Shown here in pieces: positions 35,994 to 45,899 of a DNA stretch of 64,000 nucleotides. A program made the position numbers and the translations under genes. Numbering within the stretch: the first letter of the stretch is position 1; each line of letters begins with the position of its first letter. The DNA lies in assembly GCA_964627455.1 (NCBI GenBank), contig CAZVKC010000018.1:1-64000 (forward strand). The letters are read 5' to 3'. Source of the stretch: F-183 sp964627455 (GTDB lineage Bacteria; Acidobacteriota; Terriglobia; Bryobacterales; Bryobacteraceae). The notes under the pieces are model-generated. The model had not been told where the DNA came from and made no database searches. It was given only the letters and a program-made list of their open reading frames with translations.

Positions 35994-37276
35994 CCGTTGG
36001 AGCCTATGCCGGACTCCTCCGCCGGAACCGCAACTTCCGGCTCGTCTGGTTTTCGCAGATCATCAGCGAAATCGGCGACTGGTTCTACTCCGTCGCCGTC
36101 CTGAGCTTCGTCATCCAAGCCACCGGCAGCGCCCGCTCCATGTCGCTGGCCTTCGTGATGCAGGTCTTTCCGCAAGTGATCTCATCGCCCTTCGCCGGCG
36201 TACTCAACGACCGCCTCAGCCGCCGCCGCATCATGATCTCGACCGACTGGGCGCGAGCCGTCATCGTGCTCGCCATGCTGCTGGTCCGCGGACCCGACAT
36301 GATCTGGCTCCTCTACATTCTGCTGTTCTTCGAAACCGTCATGTGGGCTCTCTTCGAACCCGCGCGCACCGCGTCGATCCCCAACATGACCGAAGGCGAG
36401 GACACCGCCGTCGCCAACGCGCTGTCGAGCGCCACCTGGGCCGTCGCCTTCGCCATCGGATCCGGCATCGGTGGCATCGTGCAGGCCTACTTCGGTCGCG
36501 AATCCGTCTTCGTCATCGACTCGCTCTCGTTCGTCACCTCTGCTCTGTTGCTTACGCGCACGCGCTACCACGAACCGCATCTCGAAGGACAGCATCCGCT
36601 CTCCTGGCGCGACTTCGTCAACTACGGCGAGATCCTCGACGGCTTCCGCTACGCCCGCCAGGATCGCGAACGCTTCCGCACCATGTTCGTCAAAACCGGA
36701 CTCGGTTTCCTCGGCGTCAACTGGATCGCGCTGCCGCTGCTAGGCGAAAGAGAGTTCCCCGTCCAACTGCCCGGCGTCTCGGCCTCCGCGGCCGGAACCC
36801 TCGGCATGAGTTTTCTATTGTCTGCCCGCGGCGTCGGAGCAATGGTCGGCGCGCTCGCCGGATCCGCCTGGGCCGGCATCAACATCCTGCGTTTGCGCAA
36901 CAACATCGGCATCGGATTCTGTTTGGGCGCCGCCGGCTACTTCCTGCTCTCGCAGTCGCCCAACTTCGCCATCGCCGCGCTCTGCGTGATCCTCGCGCAC
37001 GCCGGTGGATCCATGTCGTGGACCGCGTCCACGACACTCCTCCAGAAGATCACCGAAGACAAGTTCCGCGGCCGTGTCTTCTCGTCCGAATACGCGATGT
37101 CGATGTCCATCCTCGCGGCCATTACCTATGCCAGCGGCATCGCGATCGACGCAGGCTGGCCCGTGCGCACGGTCTGCGCCGCGGCCGCCGGCCTCATCCT
37201 GCTGCCCGCCATCTGGTGGTTCGCTACGGCTGCTTCTTCTGGTCCTGCGGCTTCTTCTTCCGGAACAAATCGATAA
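35990..37276 (+). CDS. MFS transporter, DHA3-like
   Basis: Inner-membrane major facilitator, probably an exporter. Twelve hydrophobic segments are recognisable; the first is preceded by LLRRNRNFRLVWFSQIIS and the loop motif GVLNDRLSRRRIMISTD after helix 2 is the MFS signature A variant. It resembles enterobactin/macrolide exporter-like MFS proteins; no substrate can be named. Length 428. GTG start overlaps the trpS stop (GTGA). Its final 53 bases overlap the convergent AsmA-like gene. Confidence 0.9.
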   Translation: MTVGAYAGLLRRNRNFRLVWFSQIISEIGDWFYSVAVLSFVIQATGSARSMSLAFVMQVFPQVISSPFAGVLNDRLSRRRIMISTDWARAVIVLAMLLVRGPDMIWLLYILLFFETVMWALFEPARTASIPNMTEGEDTAVANALSSATWAVAFAIGSGIGGIVQAYFGRESVFVIDSLSFVTSALLLTRTRYHEPHLEGQHPLSWRDFVNYGEILDGFRYARQDRERFRTMFVKTGLGFLGVNWIALPLLGEREFPVQLPGVSASAAGTLGMSFLLSARGVGAMVGALAGSAWAGINILRLRNNIGIGFCLGAAGYFLLSQSPNFAIAALCVILAHAGGSMSWTASTTLLQKITEDKFRGRVFSSEYAMSMSILAAITYASGIAIDAGWPVRTVCAAAAGLILLPAIWWFATAASSGPAASSSGTNR

Positions 37277-39827
37277 CGCCCTGCACTGTCTTTGCAGGAT
37301 CCTGCATGCCCGCCGGCGAAACCAGGCTCTTCACCTTCAGCTTCGCGAACTGCTCCGGATCCGGCGACACAACAGGCTTGGCGAACGAACCACGCAGCAT
37401 CGACGGGATGATCAACTGTCCGCGTTCATCGGCCAGCGCCGTCACCATGAAGCCGCCCACCTGCGAACCGCCGACCTTCTTGCTGAACTCGCTGTCGAGC
37501 ACTGCGCCGATCTTCATATCGAGTGTCTCCGCAACCAGGTTCATGGTCCCCGCGCCGCTCAACCGCGCGCCTGCCATCTGGACATCGAGATCGTTCGTCT
37601 GCGCGATGCCGTTCACGATCTTCAGTGTGCCGCCCATCTTCACGAAGTCGGTGAAGTTCGACTGCTGCGCCGAATAGCCAAAGAACTTCGCGAACTTCGA
37701 GATCTCGTTGAGCATGTTCACGCCCGCGAGTTTGCCGTCCGCAAGCCGGATCGACATGCCGCCATTCATCGACTTCACCATGTCGCCGCCCGCCGTGAGT
37801 TTGAGATCCGTATCCGCGCCGAACTTTCCGAACAACACCTGCTTCAACGGCGTCGCCGCGGACACAAGTTTGTTCGCGTCCACCTGATCCATCTTCGCTT
37901 TCACGGTGATTTCAGGCGCTGCCGGACGCATGTCCGCCGCGATCCGCCCGCTCACGCCGCCTCCGAACAATTCGGCCTTCAGCGGATCGAGCACCACCAC
38001 CCCCTGATCGAGCGTGCACGTCGCGTTCACTTGCGTCAGCACGATGTTGTTCACATCGAGCGTCCCGATATGCACCGTCCCGCCGCCCGTCGCTTTGTTG
38101 AACGTCGACGGCTTCCCGGCGCCCGAAGACGACGACGAACCCGAAGTGCCGAGCACCTGCTGCATCTCGGCCATGTTCCAGCGGTCGATGTCGAGCGCGA
38201 ACTTCACCACCGGATCACTGAAATCCTGCAGGCTCAGCTTGCCCTTCAGGTTCGAACCCGCCAGGTTCGCCTGCAGCGCGTCGATCCACACACCGTCTTC
38301 TTCGAACCGCGCATCCAACTGCGGAACCGTCACCGGCTTCGACACGCCCGGCAGATTCAACTGCGCCTTCTCGATGCGCCCTTTGCCGTTGTACTTCGGC
38401 TTCTTCGCGGACCCTTGCACACGCACGTCGAGATCGACCAGTCCCGATCCCGTCACGCCCGGAGCCGCCATGCCGAACGCCTGCCCGACGCTCAGCAGTT
38501 CCGCGACACTCGCGTTGTCCGCCTTCACCGACGCATCGATCGTCGAAGCGTCCGTCGTGTAGTTGGTCAATGCGAAGTTGCCGGTCAGCTTCGTGCCGCC
38601 CGCTTCAATCTGAAACGGCGTCGACCGGATCTCTTTCGGATTCAGCGCCAGCTTCAAATCCGCGATCTTCACCGGCTGCTTCCAACTCGAGTTGCGGACC
38701 TCCAGCCCGCTCGCCTCGATGTTGCCATTCATCGCCGGTTTCTCGAGCGATCCCGTGATCGCGACGTCCGCCGTCAGCGAGCCCTTCGCCTGCATGCCCG
38801 CATCGGCGCCCGCGCCAAGAGCCGCATACAACTTCAGCAATTCGTCGATCGGACTGCGCGTCGTCGCGACCTTGAGGTTCGCCGTTTGATCTTCGACCGT
38901 GCCGGACACATTGAGTTTCGTGCCACCCACCGCGATCTCGAGCGCCTTCAAATCGGTGCGCTTTTTATCGAGGTTGTGCTGCCCGTCGACTTGCAGATCC
39001 ACGGGGAAGGTCAGGTTGCTCTTTCGGATCCGCAGTTTCTCGAGATGGATCTTGCCCTTCGCCGAAGCCAGCGAATTCTCGTATCCGCAATCGATCTCGC
39101 CCGACACGACCGCGTCGACATCCGCGGCGTCCTTCTGCTTCAGGAACTGCTGCGCGCTCCGCACCGTGACGTTCACCAACTTCAACTTTCCGGCCGTCCC
39201 GCTGCCGGACCACGCGATCGACGGCTTCCCGTCTCCCGGCAGATGCGCCTCGGCGTCCACCTTGAACGGCTTTCCTGGCTTGTAATCGCGCAGGTCGACG
39301 TCGATGTGATCATACTGCTGCCGCGCCGGCTTGGCCGCGGACAAATCGGTGAATCCCGCGCGACCGTCCACGATCAACAACCGCTCGATCGACGGCCCCG
39401 CCGACGAATCGCCCGAATCGCTGCCGAGCGTCGAGAAGTTCCACGTCGAGCCGTCCTTCTTGCGGATCAGCTCAACTTCCGGTTCCTGCAGCGTCAGGGA
39501 CGAGACTTCCACTTGCCGCCGCAGCAACGCAAACAATCCCAGGCTGACGCGCAGTTCCTTCGCCGCGGCAAACGGCCGCTTCGACACACTCGCCAGCGCC
39601 GGATCCTCCTGAATCGAGAAATCCCGAATGCGAATAGAAAGAGGCAGAACGCTGAGTTCCATTGGACCCAACGCCACTTCGCGCTTCAGTTTCGCTCGCA
39701 ACTGGTCCTGAATCAGCCCCCGATACGAGTTGACATCGATCAAATAGGGCAGAGAGAACCAGACAGCGGCAAGAATTGCGGCAAGTCCCGCACCCCAGCG
39801 GAACGCCTTGTTTTGGAAGATAGCCAT
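37224..39827 (-). CDS. AsmA family protein
   Basis: Large inner-membrane-anchored periplasmic protein of the AsmA/TamB-like bridge group linked to lipid transport and envelope maintenance. Transmembrane anchor at about residues 9-27 (WGAGLAAILAAVWFSLPYL), directly followed by the AsmA opening (VNSYRGLIQDQLRAKLKREV). The body is repetitive beta structure; the conserved C-terminal AsmA segment includes GGMSIRLADGKLAGVNMLNE. ATG 39827 is chosen because it places the anchor at the start; the open frame continues upstream without homology. Length 867. Confidence 0.88.
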   Translation of the reverse strand: MAIFQNKAFRWGAGLAAILAAVWFSLPYLIDVNSYRGLIQDQLRAKLKREVALGPMELSVLPLSIRIRDFSIQEDPALASVSKRPFAAAKELRVSLGLFALLRRQVEVSSLTLQEPEVELIRKKDGSTWNFSTLGSDSGDSSAGPSIERLLIVDGRAGFTDLSAAKPARQQYDHIDVDLRDYKPGKPFKVDAEAHLPGDGKPSIAWSGSGTAGKLKLVNVTVRSAQQFLKQKDAADVDAVVSGEIDCGYENSLASAKGKIHLEKLRIRKSNLTFPVDLQVDGQHNLDKKRTDLKALEIAVGGTKLNVSGTVEDQTANLKVATTRSPIDELLKLYAALGAGADAGMQAKGSLTADVAITGSLEKPAMNGNIEASGLEVRNSSWKQPVKIADLKLALNPKEIRSTPFQIEAGGTKLTGNFALTNYTTDASTIDASVKADNASVAELLSVGQAFGMAAPGVTGSGLVDLDVRVQGSAKKPKYNGKGRIEKAQLNLPGVSKPVTVPQLDARFEEDGVWIDALQANLAGSNLKGKLSLQDFSDPVVKFALDIDRWNMAEMQQVLGTSGSSSSSGAGKPSTFNKATGGGTVHIGTLDVNNIVLTQVNATCTLDQGVVVLDPLKAELFGGGVSGRIAADMRPAAPEITVKAKMDQVDANKLVSAATPLKQVLFGKFGADTDLKLTAGGDMVKSMNGGMSIRLADGKLAGVNMLNEISKFAKFFGYSAQQSNFTDFVKMGGTLKIVNGIAQTNDLDVQMAGARLSGAGTMNLVAETLDMKIGAVLDSEFSKKVGGSQVGGFMVTALADERGQLIIPSMLRGSFAKPVVSPDPEQFAKLKVKSLVSPAGMQDPAKTVQGVIDLFRKKKPQDQKKQP

Positions 39828-39847
39828 CCTGGCTAGATGGTAGCGAC

Positions 39848-41197
39848 CTACTTGGTCAAACTGAAGCGGTCGATCTCTTTGCCGGTGCGATCCAGTTGGA
39901 CGAAATCCGCGCGCTTGCCGTCGATCTTCACCTGCGTCAGCGAGTGGATCTTCGCGATGAACTTCATCGTGAACTCCTGCCAGCTCTTGGCATCGTCTTC
40001 CTGTTCGGGGTCGTAGAGTTTGTTGCCGCCCGCGCCGGTCACGATGTACACGACGCCGTTCGGACGCGTGCTGCCGGAACGATCGAGTTCCCACTTGCCC
40101 TCGACTTCGCGCGACTTCGCGTAGTCGAACATCTCAGGCTTGAAGCGCAGTGGATAACTGCGCTGGTAGTTGTGCACGTGTCCCGAAAAGACGACATCCA
40201 CGCCGTACTTCTCGAAGATCGGCGCGAGCAGGCGCGCCTGCTGGTCTTTAAAATGCGCCTTCGACGAATTGAATCCGGGATGATGCAGTCCCACGAACTT
40301 CCAGGTCGCCTTCGACGCTGCGGCGAGATCATCCGCCACCCACTTCTGGAACTCCGCGTTGGACCAGTCCGCGTAGTTGTTGGAATCGAGCACCAGCCAG
40401 TGCGAGTTGCCCCAGTCGAACGAGTAATTCACCATGCGCGAGAAGTTCGCGCCCGCGGCCTTGCGGAAATCCGCCACACGCGCCGCATCGCCTTCGATCT
40501 TCGCAAACATCGGCAGTTCCGGACCATTCAACGGCATCGACCAGTAGTAGAAATACGGCAGCGCGTCAGGATACTTGCCGAGATCGCGCGTCGCCAGGTC
40601 ATGGTTGCCGGCCGACGCCGCCATCACCACCGACCGAATCAACGGCGCCGCGGCGTCCGAGTTGTAGATAGGAAAGTGCCGGGTGCGATACTCGCTGACC
40701 AGCCCGCGGCTGTACACGATGTCGCCGGTGTGGAACACCAGTCCAGGCGCCAGTTTGTGGGTCAACGCGGCGATCTCCTTCTGCTCGGATGTGTTGGCAC
40801 CGCTGTCCCCGAAGACTACGACCTGATACGGGCTCTTCGCCGCCGGCCGCCCGGACGCTTTCGCTTCGAACACGGCCTTACCGTCCAGCAGCACGCGGTA
40901 CGAGAACGTCTCGCCGATGCCGGTCAGTTTCGCCGTGTAGACGACGTGCGGTTCCGTACCTTGCAGCCGGATCTCGTTCGCCACCGGCGCTGCCATCGGA
41001 CGGAACTTCGCGCCCGGCTTCGCGGCGACCTCGACACTCCACTTCCCCGGCCCCGGGACCTGCCACATCAACTCCAGCCCCTTGGGATCCTTACCCAATT
41101 GCAGGTACGGCTTTTCGAGAAACGGTCCCTCTTGCGCGGCAGTCGGGCAAGCCAGATTCAGGATCCAAACGATCGACAACAGCAGCAGACGCTTCAT
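39848..41197 (-). CDS. Secreted purple-acid-phosphatase-like metallophosphoesterase
   Basis: Signal peptide MKRLLLLSIVWILNLACPTAAQ, fibronectin-like N-terminal domain (residues 30-120) and calcineurin-type phosphoesterase domain with all metal motifs: VFGDSGAN, HTGDIVYSRG, SAGNHD, and GHVHNYQRSYP. It should hydrolyse phosphomonoesters outside the cytoplasm. Length 449. ATG 41197 preferred to the adjacent upstream TTG; it overlaps the gluQ stop by one base (TGATG). Confidence 0.92.
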   Translation of the reverse strand: MKRLLLLSIVWILNLACPTAAQEGPFLEKPYLQLGKDPKGLELMWQVPGPGKWSVEVAAKPGAKFRPMAAPVANEIRLQGTEPHVVYTAKLTGIGETFSYRVLLDGKAVFEAKASGRPAAKSPYQVVVFGDSGANTSEQKEIAALTHKLAPGLVFHTGDIVYSRGLVSEYRTRHFPIYNSDAAAPLIRSVVMAASAGNHDLATRDLGKYPDALPYFYYWSMPLNGPELPMFAKIEGDAARVADFRKAAGANFSRMVNYSFDWGNSHWLVLDSNNYADWSNAEFQKWVADDLAAASKATWKFVGLHHPGFNSSKAHFKDQQARLLAPIFEKYGVDVVFSGHVHNYQRSYPLRFKPEMFDYAKSREVEGKWELDRSGSTRPNGVVYIVTGAGGNKLYDPEQEDDAKSWQEFTMKFIAKIHSLTQVKIDGKRADFVQLDRTGKEIDRFSLTK

Positions 41198-42027
41198 CAA
41201 AGGCAGTCTATCAGCGAAACCCTACAATTCCGTAAATCGCGGATGGTCCATTGGTCCGCGTGCGGCACGCGCAGAAACGCAAGCGCCTCCCGCAGCGTTG
41301 CCTCGTCACCGCGTTCATCGACCGGCGGGGCGAGAGTCTGCTTGCTGAGCTTTTCCCCGGACGCATCGCGCACCACCGGGATATGCGCGTAGCGCGGCGT
41401 GGGATACCCGAGCAGCCGCTGCAGCAGAATCTGGCGGCCGTTGGAATACAGCAGGTCTTCACCGCGGACGACATCGGTAACGCCCTGATCCGCGTCGTCC
41501 ACGACGACGGCGAGTTGATACGCGAAGTACCCGTCGGCGCGCAGCAGCACGAAGTCGCCGGTCGTCTCCGCAAGCACGTCCGTCTGCGGACCCCGGACGC
41601 GATCCACGAACGAGATCACCGCATCGTCGACCCGCAGCCGCCACGCCCGCGCGGCCTTACCGGGAGGCAAGCCATTGCGGCAGGTCCCCGGGTAGATACC
41701 CGGCACGCGCGAACATCCACAAGGAAACGCATGGGAACCCAACGCCGCGAGCGCTGCACGGTACAGATCCTTGCGCCGGCTCTGGTACACCACCGGACCA
41801 TCCCATTCCATGCCGTACGCTTCCAGGCACCGCAGGATGCTGTCGGCCGCGCCGGGCACGGTGCGCGGTTCATCGACATCCTCGATGCGCACCAGCCAGC
41901 GGCCGCCTTCGTGATAGCGGGCGTCGAGGTAGCTGGCAAGCGCCGCGACGAGAGATCCGAAATGCAGCGGACCCGTCGGCGACGGCGCGAAACGGCCTAT
42001 ATATGCTTGTACCGCTGCTTCATCCAC
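41197..42027 (-). CDS. gluQ: Glutamyl-Q tRNA(Asp) synthetase
   Basis: Truncated glutamyl-tRNA synthetase paralogue that attaches glutamate to queuosine in tRNA(Asp). Motifs: RFAPSPTGPLHFGSL (HIGH region), zinc site CGCSRVPGIYPGTCR with three Cys and Tyr, DVVRGEDLLYSNGRQILL, and GEKLSKQT (KMSKS). It lacks an anticodon-binding domain, as expected. No ATG exists near the start; GTG 42027 (VDEAAVQAYIGRF) is the best choice and overlaps the EVE gene by 31 bases. Length 276. Confidence 0.93.
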   Translation of the reverse strand: MDEAAVQAYIGRFAPSPTGPLHFGSLVAALASYLDARYHEGGRWLVRIEDVDEPRTVPGAADSILRCLEAYGMEWDGPVVYQSRRKDLYRAALAALGSHAFPCGCSRVPGIYPGTCRNGLPPGKAARAWRLRVDDAVISFVDRVRGPQTDVLAETTGDFVLLRADGYFAYQLAVVVDDADQGVTDVVRGEDLLYSNGRQILLQRLLGYPTPRYAHIPVVRDASGEKLSKQTLAPPVDERGDEATLREALAFLRVPHADQWTIRDLRNCRVSLIDCL

Positions 42028-42401
42028 GCGACGAACTTCTCCGGCGCTTCCATGGTCGACAGGCGGCTCTGGCGCACCAGCGACCAGTCGTCGAAGAGGT
42101 GCGATTCCTTGATCTCTTTGAGCCCAACAGGCGGGTCGATCTTTGCCACGAACTCGAGGTCCGTCACCGCGGACTTGGGGTTCTTGGGATCCGGCCGCCC
42201 TTCGGTCAGCACCTTGGCGACGCCGACCACGGCCGACTCGCCGCCCGAGTGGTAGATGAACACCTTGTCGCCCGGCTGCATGCCGCGGATCGTCTTGACG
42301 GCCTGCGGATTCACCACGCCATCCCAAAGCGTCCTGCCGTCCTTCTGCAACTGGTCGATCGAATAGACCTGCGGTTCAGACTTCGCCAAAAACCACTTCA
42401 T
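41997..42401 (-). CDS. EVE domain protein
   Basis: PUA-like EVE fold, expected to bind modified bases in RNA or DNA. Begins MKWFLAKSEPQVYSIDQL, with WDGVVNPQAVKTIRGMQPGD and FIYHSGGESAVVG as in the YciE/thymocyte-nuclear-protein-1 type. Length 134. It opens a minus-strand operon with gluQ and the metallophosphatase; pairing with a tRNA-modifying enzyme agrees with a nucleic-acid role. Confidence 0.92.
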   Translation of the reverse strand: MKWFLAKSEPQVYSIDQLQKDGRTLWDGVVNPQAVKTIRGMQPGDKVFIYHSGGESAVVGVAKVLTEGRPDPKNPKSAVTDLEFVAKIDPPVGLKEIKESHLFDDWSLVRQSRLSTMEAPEKFVAWMKQRYKHI

Positions 42402-42602
42402 TGTCTCTCCTGGAAGCCCCTTTTTGATCGTCGATAGTAACACGGAGGGAGGGTGCAATCCCGTCGGCGCCGGAGCCGGGTGAAACGTGTCTCTTTGATA
42501 GAATAAGAATCGGAAAAGATGCGCTCAATTCCAGCCGGCGCGCGCTGTCACGCGGCCCGCGGGCGGGGGTGCTTGTTGTTCCGAGCGGAGTCCGGCCGAA
42601 TC

Positions 42603-43268
42603 ATGATTCGAAACAAAAGCTTGTTGCTGCGTCTGATTGCACTTGGAACTCTGGCGTTCACGGTCTGGTCGCAAAAAATGCCCCAGCCGGTTCGCAAAGA
42701 TGAGTCCACCCAGGAAAATAAAGATTCCTCGAAAAACCAGCCCGATGCCACAATGGGCAAGCCCGCCACCCCGAACGTGGGACTGGCGGTCGATCCCGGC
42801 AAGTACGTGATCGGCGGCGAGGACGTTATCGCGATTCAAACCTGGCGCCACCCCGAATTCACGTTCAATATGGCCGTCCGTCCCGACGGCAAGGTCGCGA
42901 TCCCGCTGGTGGGCGAGATGCAAGTGGCCGGGTTGACGCCCGATCAGTTCCGCAAGAACTACGCCAACGCCATCGGCGACTACGTGAAGAATCCCGAAGT
43001 CTTCGTGGTCGTGCTCGAGGTGCGCAGCAAGAAATACTTCGTCGATGGCGAAGTGCAGCGTCCCGGCGAATACCCGCTCATCGGACCTACGCGAATTCTC
43101 GAAGCGCTAAGCCGCACGGGCGGCTTCCGCGACTTCGCCAACCGCAAGAAGATCCAGGTGCTGCGGGGGACGCAAACGTTCCGCTTCAACTGGGAAGAAG
43201 TCATCAAGGGCAAAAAGCCCGAGCAGAATATCCTGATCGAAAGCGGCGACCACATTGTGGTTCCGTAG
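42603..43268 (+). CDS. Polysaccharide export protein (Wza-like, short)
   Basis: Outer-membrane/periplasmic exporter subunit for exopolysaccharide. Signal-like helix at residues 5-22 (LLLRLIALGTLAFTVW); poly_export domain beginning YVIGGEDVIAIQTWRHPEF near residue 65; SLBB domain with YFVDGEVQRPGEYPL near 145. No lipobox Cys is visible, and at 221 residues it lacks the helical barrel-forming C-terminus of full Wza. ATG 42603 chosen because it starts the hydrophobic segment. First gene of the export trio. Confidence 0.9.
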   Translation: MIRNKSLLLRLIALGTLAFTVWSQKMPQPVRKDESTQENKDSSKNQPDATMGKPATPNVGLAVDPGKYVIGGEDVIAIQTWRHPEFTFNMAVRPDGKVAIPLVGEMQVAGLTPDQFRKNYANAIGDYVKNPEVFVVVLEVRSKKYFVDGEVQRPGEYPLIGPTRILEALSRTGGFRDFANRKKIQVLRGTQTFRFNWEEVIKGKKPEQNILIESGDHIVVP

Positions 43269-43316
43269 AACGATCGGTCTGAAATAATCCAGGAGTCCTT
43301 TTCCGAAAACAAAGCC

Positions 43317-44972
43317 ATGCAAGCACAGGAAACCTACGGCGTTGCCCGGCGTCCTCTCGATCTCGAGGATTACATCGATTTACTCCGCCGCCATCGCGGA
43401 TGGATCTTTGGCCCGTTGTTCGCCATGCTCGTCCTGACGGTGGTCGGATGCTACCTTTGGCCCGACACCTACGAATCGCAAGCCTCGCTGCGAATTGTAT
43501 CTCCCACACTGGATCCGAACCTGGCCCTTTCGCCCATCAATTCCCAGTTGAGCGACCGGCTCAACTCCATGGCGTCGACGATTCTCAGCCGCACGGTTCT
43601 CCAAACGATTATTCAAACGCACGATCTGTATCCGAAAGACCGAAGCCGGCTGCCGATCGAGGACGTGATCGAAACCATGCGGAAACGGATCACGATCGAG
43701 CCGGTAACCTCGACTTCCGCCAATCCGACCAATCGCAACACGACCGCCTTCCGGATCAAGTTCTCGTATGAAGACCGGTTCAAAGCGCAAAAGGTCGTAG
43801 GAGAACTGGTTTCCCGCTTCATCAACGAGAATCAGAAGGAAAAGACCAGCGGCGTGGTGCAAGGCCTCAACCTTTTCCGCGACCGTCTGGACCAGGCGCA
43901 GAAGGAACTCGAGACTGCGGAAACCAAGCTGGCGCAGTTCCGAGCCGCGCACCAGGGCCGGCTGCCCGACCAGGAAAACTCGGTCCTGCAGCAGATGAAT
44001 ACGCTGCAAACCCGCCTGAGCCTGCTCAACAGTTCGCTGTCCCGCGCGACACAGGACAAGATGATGCTCGAAACCAACCTGGGCGTCGAGCAGGAACGCC
44101 GCCGGTCGGTCAAAGAGTATGTCGAGGTTTCCGAGCCCGAACGCGCCAAGAACGAACGGCTGCAGGAGTACGACCGCGAAATCCGCAAGCTCGAAGACTC
44201 GATCAGCGTCCTGCGGGAGTCGGTCACCGAAAAGCATCCCGACATGATCCAGGTGCGGCAGCGGCTCGCCACCGTGAAGAAGGAACGCGACGCGCTGTTC
44301 AAGGAAGAGAGCGCGAAGAAGAATTCCGATGGAGCGACGCGCAAGGTCCTCGATCCGCAGGCGGTGCGTCTCGCGCAGGAACACGACGGCAACATCAAAC
44401 GATATCAGGCCCAGATCGAAGCTAAGAATCTCGAGATCGAGACCTTGAACCGGGAGGCTCGCGAGGTCTCGCAGCAGGTCAAATCGCTCAACGAACGGGT
44501 GCAGGGCATTCCGCTCAGCGAGAAGGAATACTCGGAACTGATCCGGGAACGCGACGTCGCCAAGGAACGGTTCCAGGAAGCGAATATCAAGAACAACCGC
44601 ATGCAAAGCGGCGAAGAGATCGAGACCCGCAAGCTCGGCGAAACGCTGGAACAGCTCGATTCGCCTTTGCTGCCGCAGTCGCCTTCTGAACCCAAGCGTC
44701 CTCTGATCATCGGCATCGGCGTGGCGCTCGGCCTGTTTATCGGCCTCGTGACAGCCGGCGCGCGGGAATTGAAGGATACGTCCCTGAAGAACCTCAAGGA
44801 TGTGCGGGCGTACACCAAGATGACGATCCTCGGCAGCATCCCGCTGCTCGAGAATGACCTGGTAGTACGGCGCCGGCGCCGCATTGCCTGGCTCGGCTGG
44901 ACGGTCGGCGTCATTCTGGGCATCGCGCTGATGTCCGCTTCGGTTGTCTACTATTACGCAAAGAAAGGCTAG
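43317..44972 (+). CDS. Wzz/GumC-type polysaccharide chain-length determinant
   Basis: Inner-membrane polysaccharide co-polymerase. Wzz N-terminal region ending in helix WIFGPLFAMLVLTVVGCYLW near residue 25; long periplasmic coiled coil (about 160-400, e.g. LDQAQKELETAETKLAQF); second membrane helix at the C-terminus (GWTVGVILGIALMSASVVYY). A proline-rich PSEPKRPLIIG precedes the last helix, as in GNVR proteins. Length 551. Its kinase partner follows 11 bases downstream. Confidence 0.92.
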   Translation: MQAQETYGVARRPLDLEDYIDLLRRHRGWIFGPLFAMLVLTVVGCYLWPDTYESQASLRIVSPTLDPNLALSPINSQLSDRLNSMASTILSRTVLQTIIQTHDLYPKDRSRLPIEDVIETMRKRITIEPVTSTSANPTNRNTTAFRIKFSYEDRFKAQKVVGELVSRFINENQKEKTSGVVQGLNLFRDRLDQAQKELETAETKLAQFRAAHQGRLPDQENSVLQQMNTLQTRLSLLNSSLSRATQDKMMLETNLGVEQERRRSVKEYVEVSEPERAKNERLQEYDREIRKLEDSISVLRESVTEKHPDMIQVRQRLATVKKERDALFKEESAKKNSDGATRKVLDPQAVRLAQEHDGNIKRYQAQIEAKNLEIETLNREAREVSQQVKSLNERVQGIPLSEKEYSELIRERDVAKERFQEANIKNNRMQSGEEIETRKLGETLEQLDSPLLPQSPSEPKRPLIIGIGVALGLFIGLVTAGARELKDTSLKNLKDVRAYTKMTILGSIPLLENDLVVRRRRRIAWLGWTVGVILGIALMSASVVYYYAKKG

Positions 44973-44983
44973 ACCACGCACCC

Positions 44984-45886
44984 ATGAGTCGAGTACATGA
45001 TGCTCTCCGCCGTGCGGGTCACGGCTTCAATCCTCCACCGCCCGCGCCTGCCGCTGCGCAAGGCGCCGCTGCCCGCGAAAACGCCGCCGCCTCGGCCGTT
45101 GAGGCGAGGCCGGCGTTGAAAGGGATCCTCGACGATATCGAGGAGATCGATTTCCAGCCGCTGCCCGATTCTCTGCTCGTCGACCCCAGGCGCACCCATG
45201 ACGCGCCGTCCGAAGAGTTCCGGACCCTGCGCACGCGGCTCAATCACCTGCAGAGCCAGCAAGGCCTCCACACGCTGGTGATCACGTCGGCGTCGCCTGC
45301 CGAGGGTAAGTCTTTCGCGGCCGCCAATCTTGCGCTCGCGCAGTCGCAACTGGCGGGCAACATGACGCTGCTCGCGGACTTCGACTTCCGCCGCCCGATC
45401 GTGCACAACATGTTCGCGATCGACCGCAGCCCGGGCATCACGGATTATCTGCTGGGGAAGATTCCGCTGCAGCGCGCGATGCGGCGGGTGCGGGGTACGA
45501 ACCTCGTCATCATGCCCGCCGGTGAATCCGTCGTCAATCCGCTGGAACTGCTGAACCTGCGGGAAGTCCGGCAAATGCTGGAAGACCTGCCGACGATCTT
45601 CAACTGGGTGGTGCTCGATTCGCCGCCACTGCTATTCGCCGCCGACGCGAACCTGCTGTCGACGATCAGCGACGGCACGATGCTGGTGGTCCGCATCGGA
45701 CACACGACGATCGATTCGATTACGCGCGCGGTGCAGTCCCTCTGTCACGACAACGTCGTGGGCATTGTGGTGAATGGCGCCCGGCGCGGTGAACTGTACT
45801 CGAAGTACACGTACTATCACACCTACTACACGCCCACCGACAAGCGCGAAAGCGAAGAGGCGGAAGCGGAAGAAGGTTCGGAGTAG
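44984..45886 (+). CDS. BY-type tyrosine kinase (CpsD/CapB-like)
   Basis: Bacterial tyrosine kinase that controls polysaccharide assembly with the upstream co-polymerase. P-loop variant ASPAEGKSFAAANLA near residue 105, Walker A' LLADFDFRRP near 130, Walker B WVVLDSPPLL near 210. The C-terminus has a tyrosine cluster (YSKYTYYHTYY), the expected autophosphorylation site, then an acidic tail. No membrane helices, so it is a separate cytoplasmic kinase. Length 300. Confidence 0.93.
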   Translation: MSRVHDALRRAGHGFNPPPPAPAAAQGAAARENAAASAVEARPALKGILDDIEEIDFQPLPDSLLVDPRRTHDAPSEEFRTLRTRLNHLQSQQGLHTLVITSASPAEGKSFAAANLALAQSQLAGNMTLLADFDFRRPIVHNMFAIDRSPGITDYLLGKIPLQRAMRRVRGTNLVIMPAGESVVNPLELLNLREVRQMLEDLPTIFNWVVLDSPPLLFAADANLLSTISDGTMLVVRIGHTTIDSITRAVQSLCHDNVVGIVVNGARRGELYSKYTYYHTYYTPTDKRESEEAEAEEGSE

Positions 45887-45899
45887 CGGATCGCGCGCT

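Noticed and set aside
39896..41392. Long plus-strand open frame opposite the metallophosphatase and gluQ
   Set aside because: Arg/His-rich composition typical of antisense frames in high-GC DNA; both real genes on the other strand have full catalytic motifs.
42476..42504. TAGAAT as a -10 box for the polysaccharide export operon
   Set aside because: No acceptable -35 element at normal spacing, and consensus sequences for this organism are unknown.
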